From positions 1-46,404 of the forward strand of contig CACESE010000009.1 of the NCBI GenBank assembly GCA_902562135.1: a DNA stretch of 46,404 nucleotides, read 5' to 3'. Shown here piece after piece: positions 8,155-15,831 of this stretch; within the stretch, counting starts at the first letter, position 1; every line of letters starts with the position of its first letter. The notes beneath the pieces were generated by a model that was given only the letters and a program-made list of their open reading frames with translations, searched no databases and was not told the DNA's origin. Source of the stretch: an uncultured SAR86 cluster bacterium (lineage in GTDB: Bacteria; Pseudomonadota; Gammaproteobacteria; Magnimaribacterales; AG-339-G14). Made by a program: the position numbers and the translations under genes.

Positions 8155-8896
8155 TAATTTCGTCATATATTTTAAGCACTTCATCAACTGGGATTGCAAA
8201 GTTCAATCCTTGACTGCCACCTGAAGTTGTCTCGATGAGATTAGTAATTCCTATAAGGTATCCATTTCTATCGATTAATGCTCCGCCAGAATTACCTGGA
8301 TTAATTGATGCATCAGTTTGAATGAAAGATCCATTCACATTTTTGAATTGTCTGTTAATTGCGCTAACAATTCCCATGCTAAAAGATTTACCTAAGCCTT
8401 GTGGATTCCCAATAGCAATAACTTGTTCACCAACTCTAAGCTCATCAATATTCTTTTTTATTTTAATTGGCTTTAAGTTTGGATTGTTAATAGTTTGGAT
8501 TACAGCTATGTCTGCATCCTCACTAAACCCTAAAATTATTGCCTCACTTATCTCACCATTATTAAGTTCTATGATTAAACGTTGTTGATTTTTAAACGCC
8601 TCCTTTATGACATGAAAATTAGTTACTATTTTTCCATCTTTATTTAATACAACTCCAGAGCCGTTAGGGAAAAATCCTGTTTTAATAACTTGTTGATATC
8701 TTTTAATTCCAAGTAAATTAGATTTTTCTTGCCATGCTTTCCATTTTTTGATGCTCCAGATATTAACTACAGAAGGGGAGGCGGCTTCTAGAACATCAGG
8801 TAAACTTTTCTGGTAGGTTAAGTTTAAAAAAACAAAGCCTGAAATAAGCCCTAAAACCAGCCAAAGAGAAATAGAAAAAGCATTTTTTTTATTCAT
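8147..8896 (-). CDS. DegS/AlgW-like membrane-anchored serine protease lacking a PDZ domain
   Basis: The 249 residues show an N-terminal membrane anchor (about 8-27) and a complete trypsin-like HtrA domain with triad His95 (Thr-Asn-Phe-His-Val), Asp129 (Ala-Asp-Ile-Ala-Val) and Ser203 (Gly-Asn-Ser-Gly-Gly). It ends right after Phe-Ala-Ile-Pro-Val-Asp-Glu-Val, the point where family members continue into a PDZ domain. The stop overlaps hisD, leaving no space for one. DegS and AlgW are about 350-390 residues and use PDZ to sense misfolded porins and start the sigma-E cascade. Position between his genes and rplM matches algW/degS. With no PDZ, activation must differ; degradative or signalling role is unknown. 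Confidence 0.85.
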   Translation of the reverse strand: MNKKNAFSISLWLVLGLISGFVFLNLTYQKSLPDVLEAASPSVVNIWSIKKWKAWQEKSNLLGIKRYQQVIKTGFFPNGSGVVLNKDGKIVTNFHVIKEAFKNQQRLIIELNNGEISEAIILGFSEDADIAVIQTINNPNLKPIKIKKNIDELRVGEQVIAIGNPQGLGKSFSMGIVSAINRQFKNVNGSFIQTDASINPGNSGGALIDRNGYLIGITNLIETTSGGSQGLNFAIPVDEVLKIYDEIIN

Positions 8897-8901
8897 AGAG
8901 A

Positions 8902-8931
8902 TTGGAAATTATAACTTCTCTGAGTTATTAT
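8902..8931 (+). promoter_or_regulatory. candidate rplM-rpsI promoter with overlapping inverted repeat
   Basis: TTGGAA (8902-8907) and TATTAT (8926-8931) are separated by 18 bases, putting transcription start about 20 bases before rplM. The inverted repeat ATAACT-N6-AGTTAT (8911-8928) covers the spacer and part of the -10, so it could be an operator. It lies in the 63-base gap shared with the divergent protease gene. Confidence 0.45.
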
Positions 8932-8959
8932 TCACGCCCCTAAGACATTATTTACAAGA

Positions 8960-9388
8960 ATGAAGACTAAAAGTTTTAAAACAAATGAGGTAAATCAAAA
9001 ATGGCTTCTTATTGATGCTGAGAATAAAACTTTAGGAAGATTATCTTCCAAGGTTTCTTCTATATTGATGGGAAAAAATAAGCCTCAGTATACATCTAAT
9101 AATGATTTAGGAGATTACGTCGTTATTATAAATGCTGAAAAAATTAGACTTACTGGGAATAAAGAGACACAAAAGAAATATTACAGGCACACAGGGTTTC
9201 CAGGAGGGCTGAAAACAAGATCAGTTGCTGATCTGAGGCAGGATAAACCAGAGCAAATTATTATTAAAGCTGTTAAAGGAATGCTTCCAAAAAATAAATT
9301 ATCAAATAGTATGATTTCAAAACTAAAAGTTTACAAAGGCTCAGAACATCCACATATAGGTCAAAATCCGGAACTTCTAGAATCTTAG
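8960..9388 (+). CDS. rplM: 50S ribosomal protein L13
   Basis: The 142-residue length and sequence match bacterial L13: an Asp-Ala-Xaa-Xaa-Lys-Thr-Leu-Gly-Arg-Leu motif near 20-30, Gly-Asp-Tyr-Val near 52, a Tyr-Tyr-Arg-His-Thr-Gly segment near 74 and Val-Lys-Gly-Met-Leu-Pro-Lys near 107. L13 is an early assembly protein of the large subunit. It forms the usual pair with rpsI seven bases downstream and heads a run continuing into petABC. Confidence 0.97.
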   Translation: MKTKSFKTNEVNQKWLLIDAENKTLGRLSSKVSSILMGKNKPQYTSNNDLGDYVVIINAEKIRLTGNKETQKKYYRHTGFPGGLKTRSVADLRQDKPEQIIIKAVKGMLPKNKLSNSMISKLKVYKGSEHPHIGQNPELLES

Positions 9389-9395
9389 GTTAGAT

Positions 9396-9788
9396 ATGAA
9401 GCAAGATACTACATATGCCACAGGAAGAAGAAAAACCTCCACGGCAAGAGTCTATTTAAGTAAAGGTAAAGGAAATATATTAGTAAACGATATACCTTTA
9501 GAAGATTACTTCGGAAGAGAAGTTGCTAAAATACTTGTAATGCAACCTTTGGTTCTCCTTAATATTGTTGATGAGTTCGATATTAGCGTAAAAGTCTCTG
9601 GCGGAGGTTCTTTTGGGCAAGCTGGAGCCATCAGGCATGGAATTTCAAGAGCCCTTGAAAAATTTGATGCTGATTTTAGGAAAGACTTGAAATCTGCTGG
9701 TTATTTAACAAGAGATTCTAGACAAGTAGAACGTAAAAAAGTTGGATTAGTTAAAGCGAGAAAATCAAAACAATTTAGTAAAAGATAA
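9396..9788 (+). CDS. rpsI: 30S ribosomal protein S9
   Basis: The 130-residue protein begins near [12 protein letters not shown] and ends in the conserved basic tail with Gln-Phe-Ser-Lys-Arg, whose terminal Arg reaches the P-site tRNA in known ribosomes. It follows rplM by seven bases and precedes petA by four, so it shares their transcript. Confidence 0.97.
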   Translation: MKQDTTYATGRRKTSTARVYLSKGKGNILVNDIPLEDYFGREVAKILVMQPLVLLNIVDEFDISVKVSGGGSFGQAGAIRHGISRALEKFDADFRKDLKSAGYLTRDSRQVERKKVGLVKARKSKQFSKR

Positions 9789-9792
9789 TTCA

Positions 9793-10389
9793 ATGGTTCA
9801 GCCAATATCTCCTCCAAATCCAGGAAGAAGGAAGTTTTTAAGTTTAATTACTGGATTTATGGCCTCAGTAGGAGCTGTGTTTCTAGCTATACCTTTTCTT
9901 AGCGCTTTTAAGCCCAGTGCTAGAGCCGAAGCGGCAGGTGCTCCCGTCCAAGTCGATATTTCTTCTTTAGTGCCAGGTCAAATGAAAGTCGTCGAATGGA
10001 GAGGAAAACCTATTTTTGTGGTAAAAATGACAGAAAATACAGTTAAGCTTTTATCTTCTAATCTAGACAGGCTTGCAGATCCTAATGGAGCTAATTCCGT
10101 TCAGCCCGATTATGTAGAAAATCAAATTAGGTCAAGAAAGCAAGGAGTTGCTGTAATTACAGGTGTCTGTACTCATTTGGGTTGTTCTCCTAAATACTAC
10201 CCCGAGACAGGCTCTGTTGCTTTTGATTCAGATTGGCAAGGAGGTTTTTTTTGTCCTTGTCATGGTTCTAAATTCGATATGGTGGGCAGAGTTTATGCAG
10301 GAGTCCCAGCACCAACGAACATGGATGTTCCCCCTCATTATTTTCCAAAGGATAATATTTTAGTAATTGGTTTAGATGGAGTTTCATAA
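9793..10389 (+). CDS. petA: ubiquinol-cytochrome c reductase Rieske iron-sulfur subunit
   Basis: The 198-residue protein begins with a twin-arginine-type signal and anchor (Gly-Arg-Arg-Lys-Phe-Leu at 11-16, then a hydrophobic helix to about 38). The 2Fe-2S ligands are Cys126 and His128 in Cys-Thr-His-Leu-Gly-Cys, and Cys154 and His157 in Cys-Pro-Cys-His-Gly-Ser; Cys131 and Cys156 form the usual disulfide. It carries electrons from ubiquinol to cytochrome c1 on the periplasmic side. Its stop overlaps the petB start. Confidence 0.97.
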   Translation: MVQPISPPNPGRRKFLSLITGFMASVGAVFLAIPFLSAFKPSARAEAAGAPVQVDISSLVPGQMKVVEWRGKPIFVVKMTENTVKLLSSNLDRLADPNGANSVQPDYVENQIRSRKQGVAVITGVCTHLGCSPKYYPETGSVAFDSDWQGGFFCPCHGSKFDMVGRVYAGVPAPTNMDVPPHYFPKDNILVIGLDGVS

Positions 10390-11612
10390 TGTTACAGTGG
10401 ATAAATAGTAGATTTCCTATTACAGATTTAGTTGAAAGACACCTTTCAAAATACCCGGCGCCGACGAATCTTAACTTCTGGTACCTATTTGGATTTTTAC
10501 TAATCATTGTTTTAGTTATGCAAATCCTTACAGGACTTTGGTTAATGATGAATTATACAAATACAGCCGAAGAAGCATTTTCTTCAGTTGAGTACATAAT
10601 GAGAGATGTAGAATATGGTTGGCTTCTGAGATATTTACATGCTGCTGGAGCCTCAGCTTTTTTTGTACTGATTTATTTACATATGTTTAGAGGCATGATG
10701 TATGGATCTTATCAAAAACCTAGAGAGTTAATTTGGCTGGGTGGTTGGGTTACATATGTACTTCTTTGTGCCGAAGGTTTCACAGGTTATGTTCTTCCTT
10801 GGGGGCAAATGTCCTTTTGGGCTGCTCAAGTAATAATATCTCTTCTAGGATCAATTCCGTTTATCGGAGAAGATCTCGCAACTTGGGTTAGAGGGGACTA
10901 TTTAATATCTGGAATTACTCTTTCCAGGCTTTTCGCTTTTCATGTTGTTTTGCTACCTATAATGCTTATTGCTGTGGTTTTTTTCCATATTCTTGCTCTT
11001 CATGAAATTGGCTCAAATAACCCTGATGGAATTGATATTAAAAAACATGTAGATGATGATGGAGTTCCATTAGATTCCAAGCCATTTTATCCTTACGATA
11101 TAACTCATGATGTATATGCTTTAGGAGTATTTTTAATATTTTTCTGCGCAATTGTATTTTTCTTTCCTGGTGGGGGCGGTTATATCTTGGAAACAGTGAA
11201 TTTTGAACCAGCCAATCCTCTTTCAACACCAGAACATATAGTGCCATCATGGTATTACACTCCTTATTATGCGATGTTGAGAGCAGTAGATTTTTCTTTG
11301 TTCGGCCTAACTGCAAAATTTTTAGGTTTTGTAACTATGGCAGCTGGTATTGCAATTTTTGCGGCATTGCCATGGCTAGATAGAAGCCCTGTGAAATCTA
11401 TTCGTTACAAAGGAATATACAGTAAAATCTTCTTGGCTGGATTTGTCGTAAGTTTCTTTGTGTTAGGTTATCTTGGATTAGTGCCACCTACAGAAATAAA
11501 AAATATTTTGGCAAAAGTTTTCACAATAATTTACTTCTCTTACTTCTTATTAATGCCAATTTATACTAGGCTTGAAAAATGTAAGCCAGTACCGGAAAGA
11601 GTTCCTACATAA
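10389..11612 (+). CDS. petB: ubiquinol-cytochrome c reductase cytochrome b subunit
   Basis: The 407-residue protein has about eight membrane helices and paired heme histidines in helices B and D (His-Ala-Ala-Gly-Ala, Tyr-Leu-His-Met-Phe-Arg; His-Val-Val-Leu-Leu-Pro, Phe-His-Ile-Leu). The Qo-site segment reads [13 protein letters not shown], close to the Pro-Val-Trp-Tyr form of proteobacteria rather than Pro-Glu-Trp-Tyr. It is the core of complex III and oxidises ubiquinol. It lies between petA (one-base overlap) and petC (three-base gap). Confidence 0.97.
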   Translation: MLQWINSRFPITDLVERHLSKYPAPTNLNFWYLFGFLLIIVLVMQILTGLWLMMNYTNTAEEAFSSVEYIMRDVEYGWLLRYLHAAGASAFFVLIYLHMFRGMMYGSYQKPRELIWLGGWVTYVLLCAEGFTGYVLPWGQMSFWAAQVIISLLGSIPFIGEDLATWVRGDYLISGITLSRLFAFHVVLLPIMLIAVVFFHILALHEIGSNNPDGIDIKKHVDDDGVPLDSKPFYPYDITHDVYALGVFLIFFCAIVFFFPGGGGYILETVNFEPANPLSTPEHIVPSWYYTPYYAMLRAVDFSLFGLTAKFLGFVTMAAGIAIFAALPWLDRSPVKSIRYKGIYSKIFLAGFVVSFFVLGYLGLVPPTEIKNILAKVFTIIYFSYFLLMPIYTRLEKCKPVPERVPT

Positions 11613-11615
11613 CGT

Positions 11616-12275
11616 ATGAAGTTTTTTTCATTTTTTTTATTAATCTTAGCTTTTAATATTTTCGGAGCAGACGAATTCAGTTGTGGCTCCATAGAATGCG
11701 ATGATTTTACAGTAAATATTTCTAATAATGCCGAATTGCAAAGTGGTCTTTCAACGTATATGAATTATTGTTATGGATGTCATTCGTTGCAATATTCTAG
11801 ATATAAAAGAGTTGCTGAAGATTTGGATATTCCAATCGACTTATATATTGAAAATCTAATTTATGATGGATCTAAGCCAGGAGAGCTTATGAAAATCAGT
11901 CTTTCGAAAGAAGATGCAATAAACTGGCTAGGGGCTTATCCTCCAGATTTAACTCTTGAAGCAAGAGTTAGAAAACCAGAATGGATATACACCTATTTAA
12001 GAAGTTATTATTTGGACTCCTCAAGGCCTTATGGAGTTAATAATCTGGTTTATAAAAATGTCTCAATGCCTCATGTGCTTGAAGATCTTCAAACCTCTCT
12101 AACTGAAGAAGATTTTGATAGAGTTATAAGTGATCTAACTAATTTCTTGGTTTATGTTTCTGATCCGTCCGCAAGAGAAAGAAAACAAATGGGTGTTTAT
12201 GTTCTTCTCTTCTTATTATTATTCACCTCTTTTGCTTTTTTACTTTACAGAGAGTATAAAAAGGAACTTAAATAA
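11616..12275 (+). CDS. petC: ubiquinol-cytochrome c reductase cytochrome c1 subunit
   Basis: The protein has a signal peptide (residues 1-17), a single heme c motif Cys52-Tyr-Gly-Cys55-His56, a likely axial Met in Val-Ser-Met-Pro-His near 150, and a C-terminal membrane anchor (about 193-211) followed by basic residues. At 219 residues it is slightly shorter than many proteobacterial c1 subunits. It receives electrons from the Rieske protein and passes them to soluble cytochrome c. Gene order petABC is complete. Confidence 0.96.
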   Translation: MKFFSFFLLILAFNIFGADEFSCGSIECDDFTVNISNNAELQSGLSTYMNYCYGCHSLQYSRYKRVAEDLDIPIDLYIENLIYDGSKPGELMKISLSKEDAINWLGAYPPDLTLEARVRKPEWIYTYLRSYYLDSSRPYGVNNLVYKNVSMPHVLEDLQTSLTEEDFDRVISDLTNFLVYVSDPSARERKQMGVYVLLFLLLFTSFAFLLYREYKKELK

Positions 12276-12286
12276 AGAAATTTTCA

Positions 12287-12925
12287 ATGAGTTTACTAAA
12301 AAATAGGTCCTCCATGGTCCTTTTTCATGACGAAATAGGTCATAGAAGTCACAAGGTTAGAATAATTCTTGAAGAGAAAGAAATCTCTTGCGATTTAGAA
12401 GCTCTAGACTCTTTAAATTTGCCAAAAGAAATTCTAGACGTTAACCCTGACGGCTCTTTACCTTTATTAATTGACAGAGAACTTTCTTTATATAATTCAT
12501 CCTTGATTGTCGAGTATCTTGATGAAAGGTTTCCTCATCCTCCCTTACTACCAGTTTACCCAGTTGCAAGAGCACAAACTAGATTGATACTGAATAGGCT
12601 TGAAAAGGACCTCTCTTATCACTTGGATGTAATTGAAAATGAAAACTCTTCAAAAAACGAACAAACAAAAAGTAAGGACTCATTGGAAACAAATTTAAAA
12701 AATTCTTTAATTTTGTTTGGAAATACATCATTTTTTAATGAAGAAGAATTTTCAATTTTAGATGCTGTCATTAGTCCAATTCTGTTTAGATTAGATTTTT
12801 ATAAAATTAAAATACCTAATTCGAAAGCTGCGATTGGAATAAAGTCTTATATGGAAAGAATATTCGATAGAGATTCATTCAAATCAAGTTTGAGCGATTC
12901 TGAGAAAGAAAAGTTTCTTATCTAG
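12287..12925 (+). CDS. sspA: stringent starvation protein A (SspA)
   Basis: This 212-residue protein has a glutathione S-transferase fold: thioredoxin-like domain (to about 85) with Ser-His-Lys-Val-Arg in place of a catalytic Cys or Ser motif and Gly-Ser-Leu-Pro-Leu-Leu-Ile-Asp, then a helical domain. The segment Phe-Pro-His-Pro-Pro-Leu-Leu-Pro-Val-Tyr-Pro near 85 is the SspA surface pocket needed for activity in E. coli. SspA binds RNA polymerase and alters promoter choice in stationary or acid stress. Location after petABC is the conserved one, but sspB, which normally follows, is missing. Confidence 0.92.
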   Translation: MSLLKNRSSMVLFHDEIGHRSHKVRIILEEKEISCDLEALDSLNLPKEILDVNPDGSLPLLIDRELSLYNSSLIVEYLDERFPHPPLLPVYPVARAQTRLILNRLEKDLSYHLDVIENENSSKNEQTKSKDSLETNLKNSLILFGNTSFFNEEEFSILDAVISPILFRLDFYKIKIPNSKAAIGIKSYMERIFDRDSFKSSLSDSEKEKFLI

Positions 12926-14070
12926 AAGCTTTGAAGAATCTTTTCTTCAAAAAAACTTAATGAAATTGGCTTTAAATTTATTTTGTTATTTTTCAAATAA
13001 TATTGACCTAAAAATCCAAAATAGTTTTGATCATTTACAACGCCTAACATATCGAATCCTAAAGAGTAGACTACTTTTTGATTTGAACTGAGAGAAGAAA
13101 ACTCTTTATCTCCAAAATTTATTTTATTGACGAGAATTGGAAATTCTAACCCTTTTGAAAAGTTTAGATCAGCAGGAGAAGAAGTGTTATTCCATGAATC
13201 ATAATGATTTGGCATATTAAAAATCTTCAAATTAAGCAAAAGATTAAATTTAAGTGCTGGTAATAGTCTTTTAGAGGATTCAGAATTTACACTAAGAATA
13301 ATAGCTTCAATATCATTTCTCTTTCTTGAAATGAATTTAAGGTCCTGATTTAAAATTTTCTCTACATTTCTATTTCTTCTTAAACTGTCTTGCTTCCCAA
13401 ATACTTCTGCAATAAAAATTTCAAAATCATTATTTTCCTTAAGAAGAATCAAATTATTATTATTTATTAAAAAATTATTTTGTTTTGCGAAGTTATGAAA
13501 CTTTTCAATTTCTTCAATTTTTGAACTGACGTAAACGAATTTATTTTGTTTTATTATTTCTAATATATTCGCATCATCAAAAAATAATTGATCTTTGATA
13601 GAAATACTTTTAACACTCTTTGAGTTAGAAATATTTGCTCCATCTAAATTGACTAAATATGTATTTGATTTTTGTAGATTACAATTTGCTTGTAATTGTT
13701 TGTATACAGTTTTATTTAAAATAATATAGGTTGAATTTATATTATTACTTTTGCAGATTTTTATCTTTTCAGATACGGTTGTAAAAAAAACTTTTTTTGT
13801 ATTTCTAGAATATTTGTTACTTAAATAATAATTAGCAAGGAAACCTTTTATAAAAGTTGTCTCTTCTTCGTTCAATTTTAAAGAATGAATTATTTCAACA
13901 TTATTTCTCATTGAAATGTTTTTAATTTCTCTAAAAATTTTTTCAGTTATGTTGTTTGATGGGAGGTTAAAATTAAATTCCCTAAAATCTTTATTATTTG
14001 TTGAGGCACAACCAAATAATACTGTAATAATTAGAATATAAATTAATATTTTGAAAGGAGAAAACATCAT
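12922..14070 (-). CDS. lpoA: short LpoA-like lipoprotein (penicillin-binding protein activator), C-terminal domain only
   Basis: From the Met at 14070 the protein begins with a lipoprotein signal ending Leu-Phe-Gly-Cys, Cys at residue 21; a longer frame to 14154 would bury this signal, so I did not use it. The C-terminal half resembles the periplasmic-binding-like domain of LpoA (Ala-Ile-Ile-Leu-Ser-Val near the middle; Ser-Leu-Gly-Phe-Asp-Met and Gly-Phe-Leu-Gly-Gln-Tyr near the end). LpoA activates PBP1a from the outer membrane. At about 382 residues it is far shorter than E. coli LpoA (about 680) and seems to lack the N-terminal TPR domain. Divergent placement beside rsmI is the conserved position. 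Similarity is low, so context matters. Confidence 0.7.
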   Translation of the reverse strand: MMFSPFKILIYILIITVLFGCASTNNKDFREFNFNLPSNNITEKIFREIKNISMRNNVEIIHSLKLNEEETTFIKGFLANYYLSNKYSRNTKKVFFTTVSEKIKICKSNNINSTYIILNKTVYKQLQANCNLQKSNTYLVNLDGANISNSKSVKSISIKDQLFFDDANILEIIKQNKFVYVSSKIEEIEKFHNFAKQNNFLINNNNLILLKENNDFEIFIAEVFGKQDSLRRNRNVEKILNQDLKFISRKRNDIEAIILSVNSESSKRLLPALKFNLLLNLKIFNMPNHYDSWNNTSSPADLNFSKGLEFPILVNKINFGDKEFSSLSSNQKVVYSLGFDMLGVVNDQNYFGFLGQYYLKNNKINLKPISLSFFEEKILQSF

Positions 14071-14902
14071 TAACACCAAAAGTACATTATATTTAGTTGC
14101 AACTCCTATTGGAAATTTAAAAGATTTTTCACGTCGAGGGGTGGAAATACTCAATCAAGTGGATATTGTTTTGGCAGAAAGTACCAAAAAGACAAGAATT
14201 TTATTTGATAAATTTAATATTAAAAATAAGATCTCTTTGTTTAATGATTTTTCTTCCAAAAAAAAAATTGATTCATTAGTTAAAAACATTTTAAGTGGGC
14301 AGAATATTGCGCTGGTATCTGATGCTGGTACGCCTTTAATATCTGATCCGGGGAGTGAGTTGATTAAAGCGGTATTAAAGGAGAATATTAGAGTAGTGCC
14401 TGTGCCAGGTCCAAGTTCACCAATAAGCGCGCTGATTGCATCAGGCCTTTCAACTGAAAAATTTTCATTTCATGGATTTCTTCCAAAAAAAGAAGGAGCG
14501 TTAAAAAGTTTTTTAAAAGAAATAAATTTAGATAGTAAAACGCAAATTTTTTTTGAGTCTCCCAAGAGAATTAAAAAAACGCTCTTAACTTTTCAGCAAT
14601 TAATTGATTACGATCGCAAAATAGTGATTGCTAGAGAATTGACAAAAATTTATGAGGAATTTTATAGAGGAAAGATTTCGGATTTAAAAAAAATTATTGA
14701 TGAAGTTCCTGAAATTGAAAAAGGGGAGTTGGTATTACTTTTAGAGGGATCTAAAGATAAATTTTTAATAGATACTCATCTTGAGAGAATTTTATTCAAC
14801 GAATTGAAACCTTTTCTATCTCTTAGACAAATCTCTAAGATAATATCTAAAATATCAACTAAAGATTCCAAAGAAATTTATAACATTTTTAAAAAAAAAT
14901 AA
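14051..14902 (+). CDS. rsmI: 16S rRNA (cytidine1402-2'-O)-methyltransferase RsmI
   Basis: The protein has the RsmI hallmark Tyr-Leu-Val-Ala-Thr-Pro-Ile-Gly-Asn-Leu near the start, Ser-Asp-Ala-Gly-Thr-Pro-Leu-Ile-Ser-Asp-Pro-Gly near 95, and Pro-Gly-Pro-Ser-Ser near 122, all SAM-site motifs of this methylase class. It 2'-O-methylates C1402 in the decoding centre. Start is uncertain: TTG at 14051 has no ribosome-binding site, whereas GGAG at 14057-14060 lies eight bases before an in-frame ATT at 14069, which would give a more typical N terminus. The start region overlaps that of lpoA on the other strand. Confidence 0.95.
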   Translation: MKGENIINTKSTLYLVATPIGNLKDFSRRGVEILNQVDIVLAESTKKTRILFDKFNIKNKISLFNDFSSKKKIDSLVKNILSGQNIALVSDAGTPLISDPGSELIKAVLKENIRVVPVPGPSSPISALIASGLSTEKFSFHGFLPKKEGALKSFLKEINLDSKTQIFFESPKRIKKTLLTFQQLIDYDRKIVIARELTKIYEEFYRGKISDLKKIIDEVPEIEKGELVLLLEGSKDKFLIDTHLERILFNELKPFLSLRQISKIISKISTKDSKEIYNIFKKK

Positions 14903-14908
14903 TATAAT
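14880..14908 (+). promoter_or_regulatory. rnpB promoter
   Basis: A perfect TATAAT at 14903-14908 is preceded after 17 bases by ATAACA (14880-14885, four of six matches to TTGACA). The expected start, seven bases downstream at 14915, is exactly where the P1 helix of RNase P RNA begins. The promoter lies over the end of rsmI. Confidence 0.75.
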
Positions 14909-14914
14909 CTTTCC

Positions 14915-15244
14915 GAGCTGACCGAGTAATCGCTGACATAGTCAGAGGAAAGTCCGGGCTCCACAGGATGAAACGCCAGGTAACCCCTGGGGATAGCAAT
15001 GCTATTACGGAAAGTGCAACAGAAAATATACCGCCGAAAGGTAAGGGTGAAAAGGTGTGGTAAGAGCGCACCGAATATTCGGAAACGAATATTGCTTTGC
15101 AAACCCCGTTTGGAGCAAGACTAAATAGGGATTCTATAATGTGATCCGCATTGAATCCGGGTAAGTTGCTAGAGATTTATGGCGACATAAATTCAAGATG
15201 AATGATTACATAAAACAGAACCCGGCTTACGGGTCAGCTCCCTC
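14915..15244 (+). ncRNA. rnpB: RNase P RNA (bacterial type A), compact
   Basis: The terminal P1 helix is GAGCTGACC (14915-14923) pairing with GGTCAGCTC (15232-15240). Conserved core sequences are all present: GAGGAAAGTCCGGGCTCC near 14945, CCAGG-TAACC-CCTGG, AGTGCAACAGA, GGTAAGGGTGAAA, GGTAAGAGCGCACC, GGAGCAAGACTAAATAGGG, and the 3' ACAGAACCCGGCTTA. About 330 nucleotides, against 377 in E. coli: P3 is cut to a small CTGAC-ATA-GTCAG hairpin and P12 is reduced to a few bases. It is the catalytic RNA that matures tRNA 5' ends. Location between rsmI and mraZ is typical. No intrinsic terminator follows. Confidence 0.97.
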
Positions 15245-15300
15245 ATATAATTTCTTAAGATTCTAAAAAAATAAAATAAATACTGTCCTTAGCGCTTTTA

Positions 15301-15337
15301 AAGTGTGAAAAAGTGTGTAAAAATACGAATAAGTGTA
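15301..15337 (+). promoter_or_regulatory. candidate MraZ operator: 10-bp-phased GTGTR repeats
   Basis: GTGTG occurs at 15303-15307 and 15313-15317, separated by exactly five bases, and GTGTA occurs at 15333-15337, two 10-bp turns further; the slot at 15323 (ATACG) is degenerate. Each unit is preceded by AA. E. coli MraZ binds TGGGN repeats with the same five-base spacing upstream of mraZ, so these are probably the equivalent autoregulatory boxes with a diverged core. The rest of the 110-base rnpB-mraZ spacer is A/T-rich with no other clear signal. Confidence 0.55.
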
Positions 15338-15354
15338 CAGAATAGGGACAAAAT

Positions 15355-15831
15355 ATGGCTGGTATATACGGCTTCAGCAGTTTAGTTTTAGATACTAAGG
15401 GAAGAATTTCTATGCCAGCAAAATACAAGGACCAGTTAAAAAATTTAGCTGGCGGCTCCATCATTGTTACTAGAGATCCTCAATATCCTTCTTTATTGAT
15501 TTATCCAGGAAACTTGTGGAAAAAAATATCTGAATCATTTGAGGAACTTTCTGGATTGAACCCTGAGATAAGAAATCTGCAATGGAATTTTCTCGGAAAT
15601 GCTCATTACATCGACTTTGAAATAACTGATCGTATGACTATTCTTCTTCCTTCACCCTTAAGGAATTATGCTCAACTGAAAGAAAAAGCCAAAGTTGTTC
15701 TAATTGGTATGGGTCAAAAATTTGAGTTGTGGAGTGAAAAAAACTGGAAAATAAAAGAATCAGGAAAAAAATTAAATTCAGAGAGGATCGACATAAATCT
15801 TCCTGATGAAGTAAAGGACATACCGTTTTGA
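15355..15831 (+). CDS. mraZ: transcriptional regulator MraZ
   Basis: The 158-residue protein has two tandem AbrB-like SpoVT folds; the first holds Asp-Thr-Lys-Gly-Arg-Ile-Ser-Met-Pro-Ala-Lys-Tyr near residues 13-24, the conserved MraZ DNA-binding motif, and the second the Ile-Asp-Phe-Glu-Ile-Thr-Asp-Arg-Met-Thr-Ile-Leu-Leu-Pro variant near 85-98. MraZ is the conserved first gene of the dcw cluster and represses its own operon. AGGGAC upstream serves as ribosome-binding site, and phased repeats lie further upstream. Its stop overlaps the TTG start of rsmH. Confidence 0.95.
   Translation: MAGIYGFSSLVLDTKGRISMPAKYKDQLKNLAGGSIIVTRDPQYPSLLIYPGNLWKKISESFEELSGLNPEIRNLQWNFLGNAHYIDFEITDRMTILLPSPLRNYAQLKEKAKVVLIGMGQKFELWSEKNWKIKESGKKLNSERIDINLPDEVKDIPF

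Noticed and set aside
12922-14154. Longer lpoA start at 14154
   Set aside because: It would put about 28 charged residues before the lipoprotein signal peptide and run further into rsmI; the Met at 14070 gives a proper signal.
14878-15102. Two open frames of 60-74 codons on the minus strand over the rnpB region
   Set aside because: They lie entirely across conserved RNase P RNA sequence and resemble no protein; they are by-products of the structured RNA.
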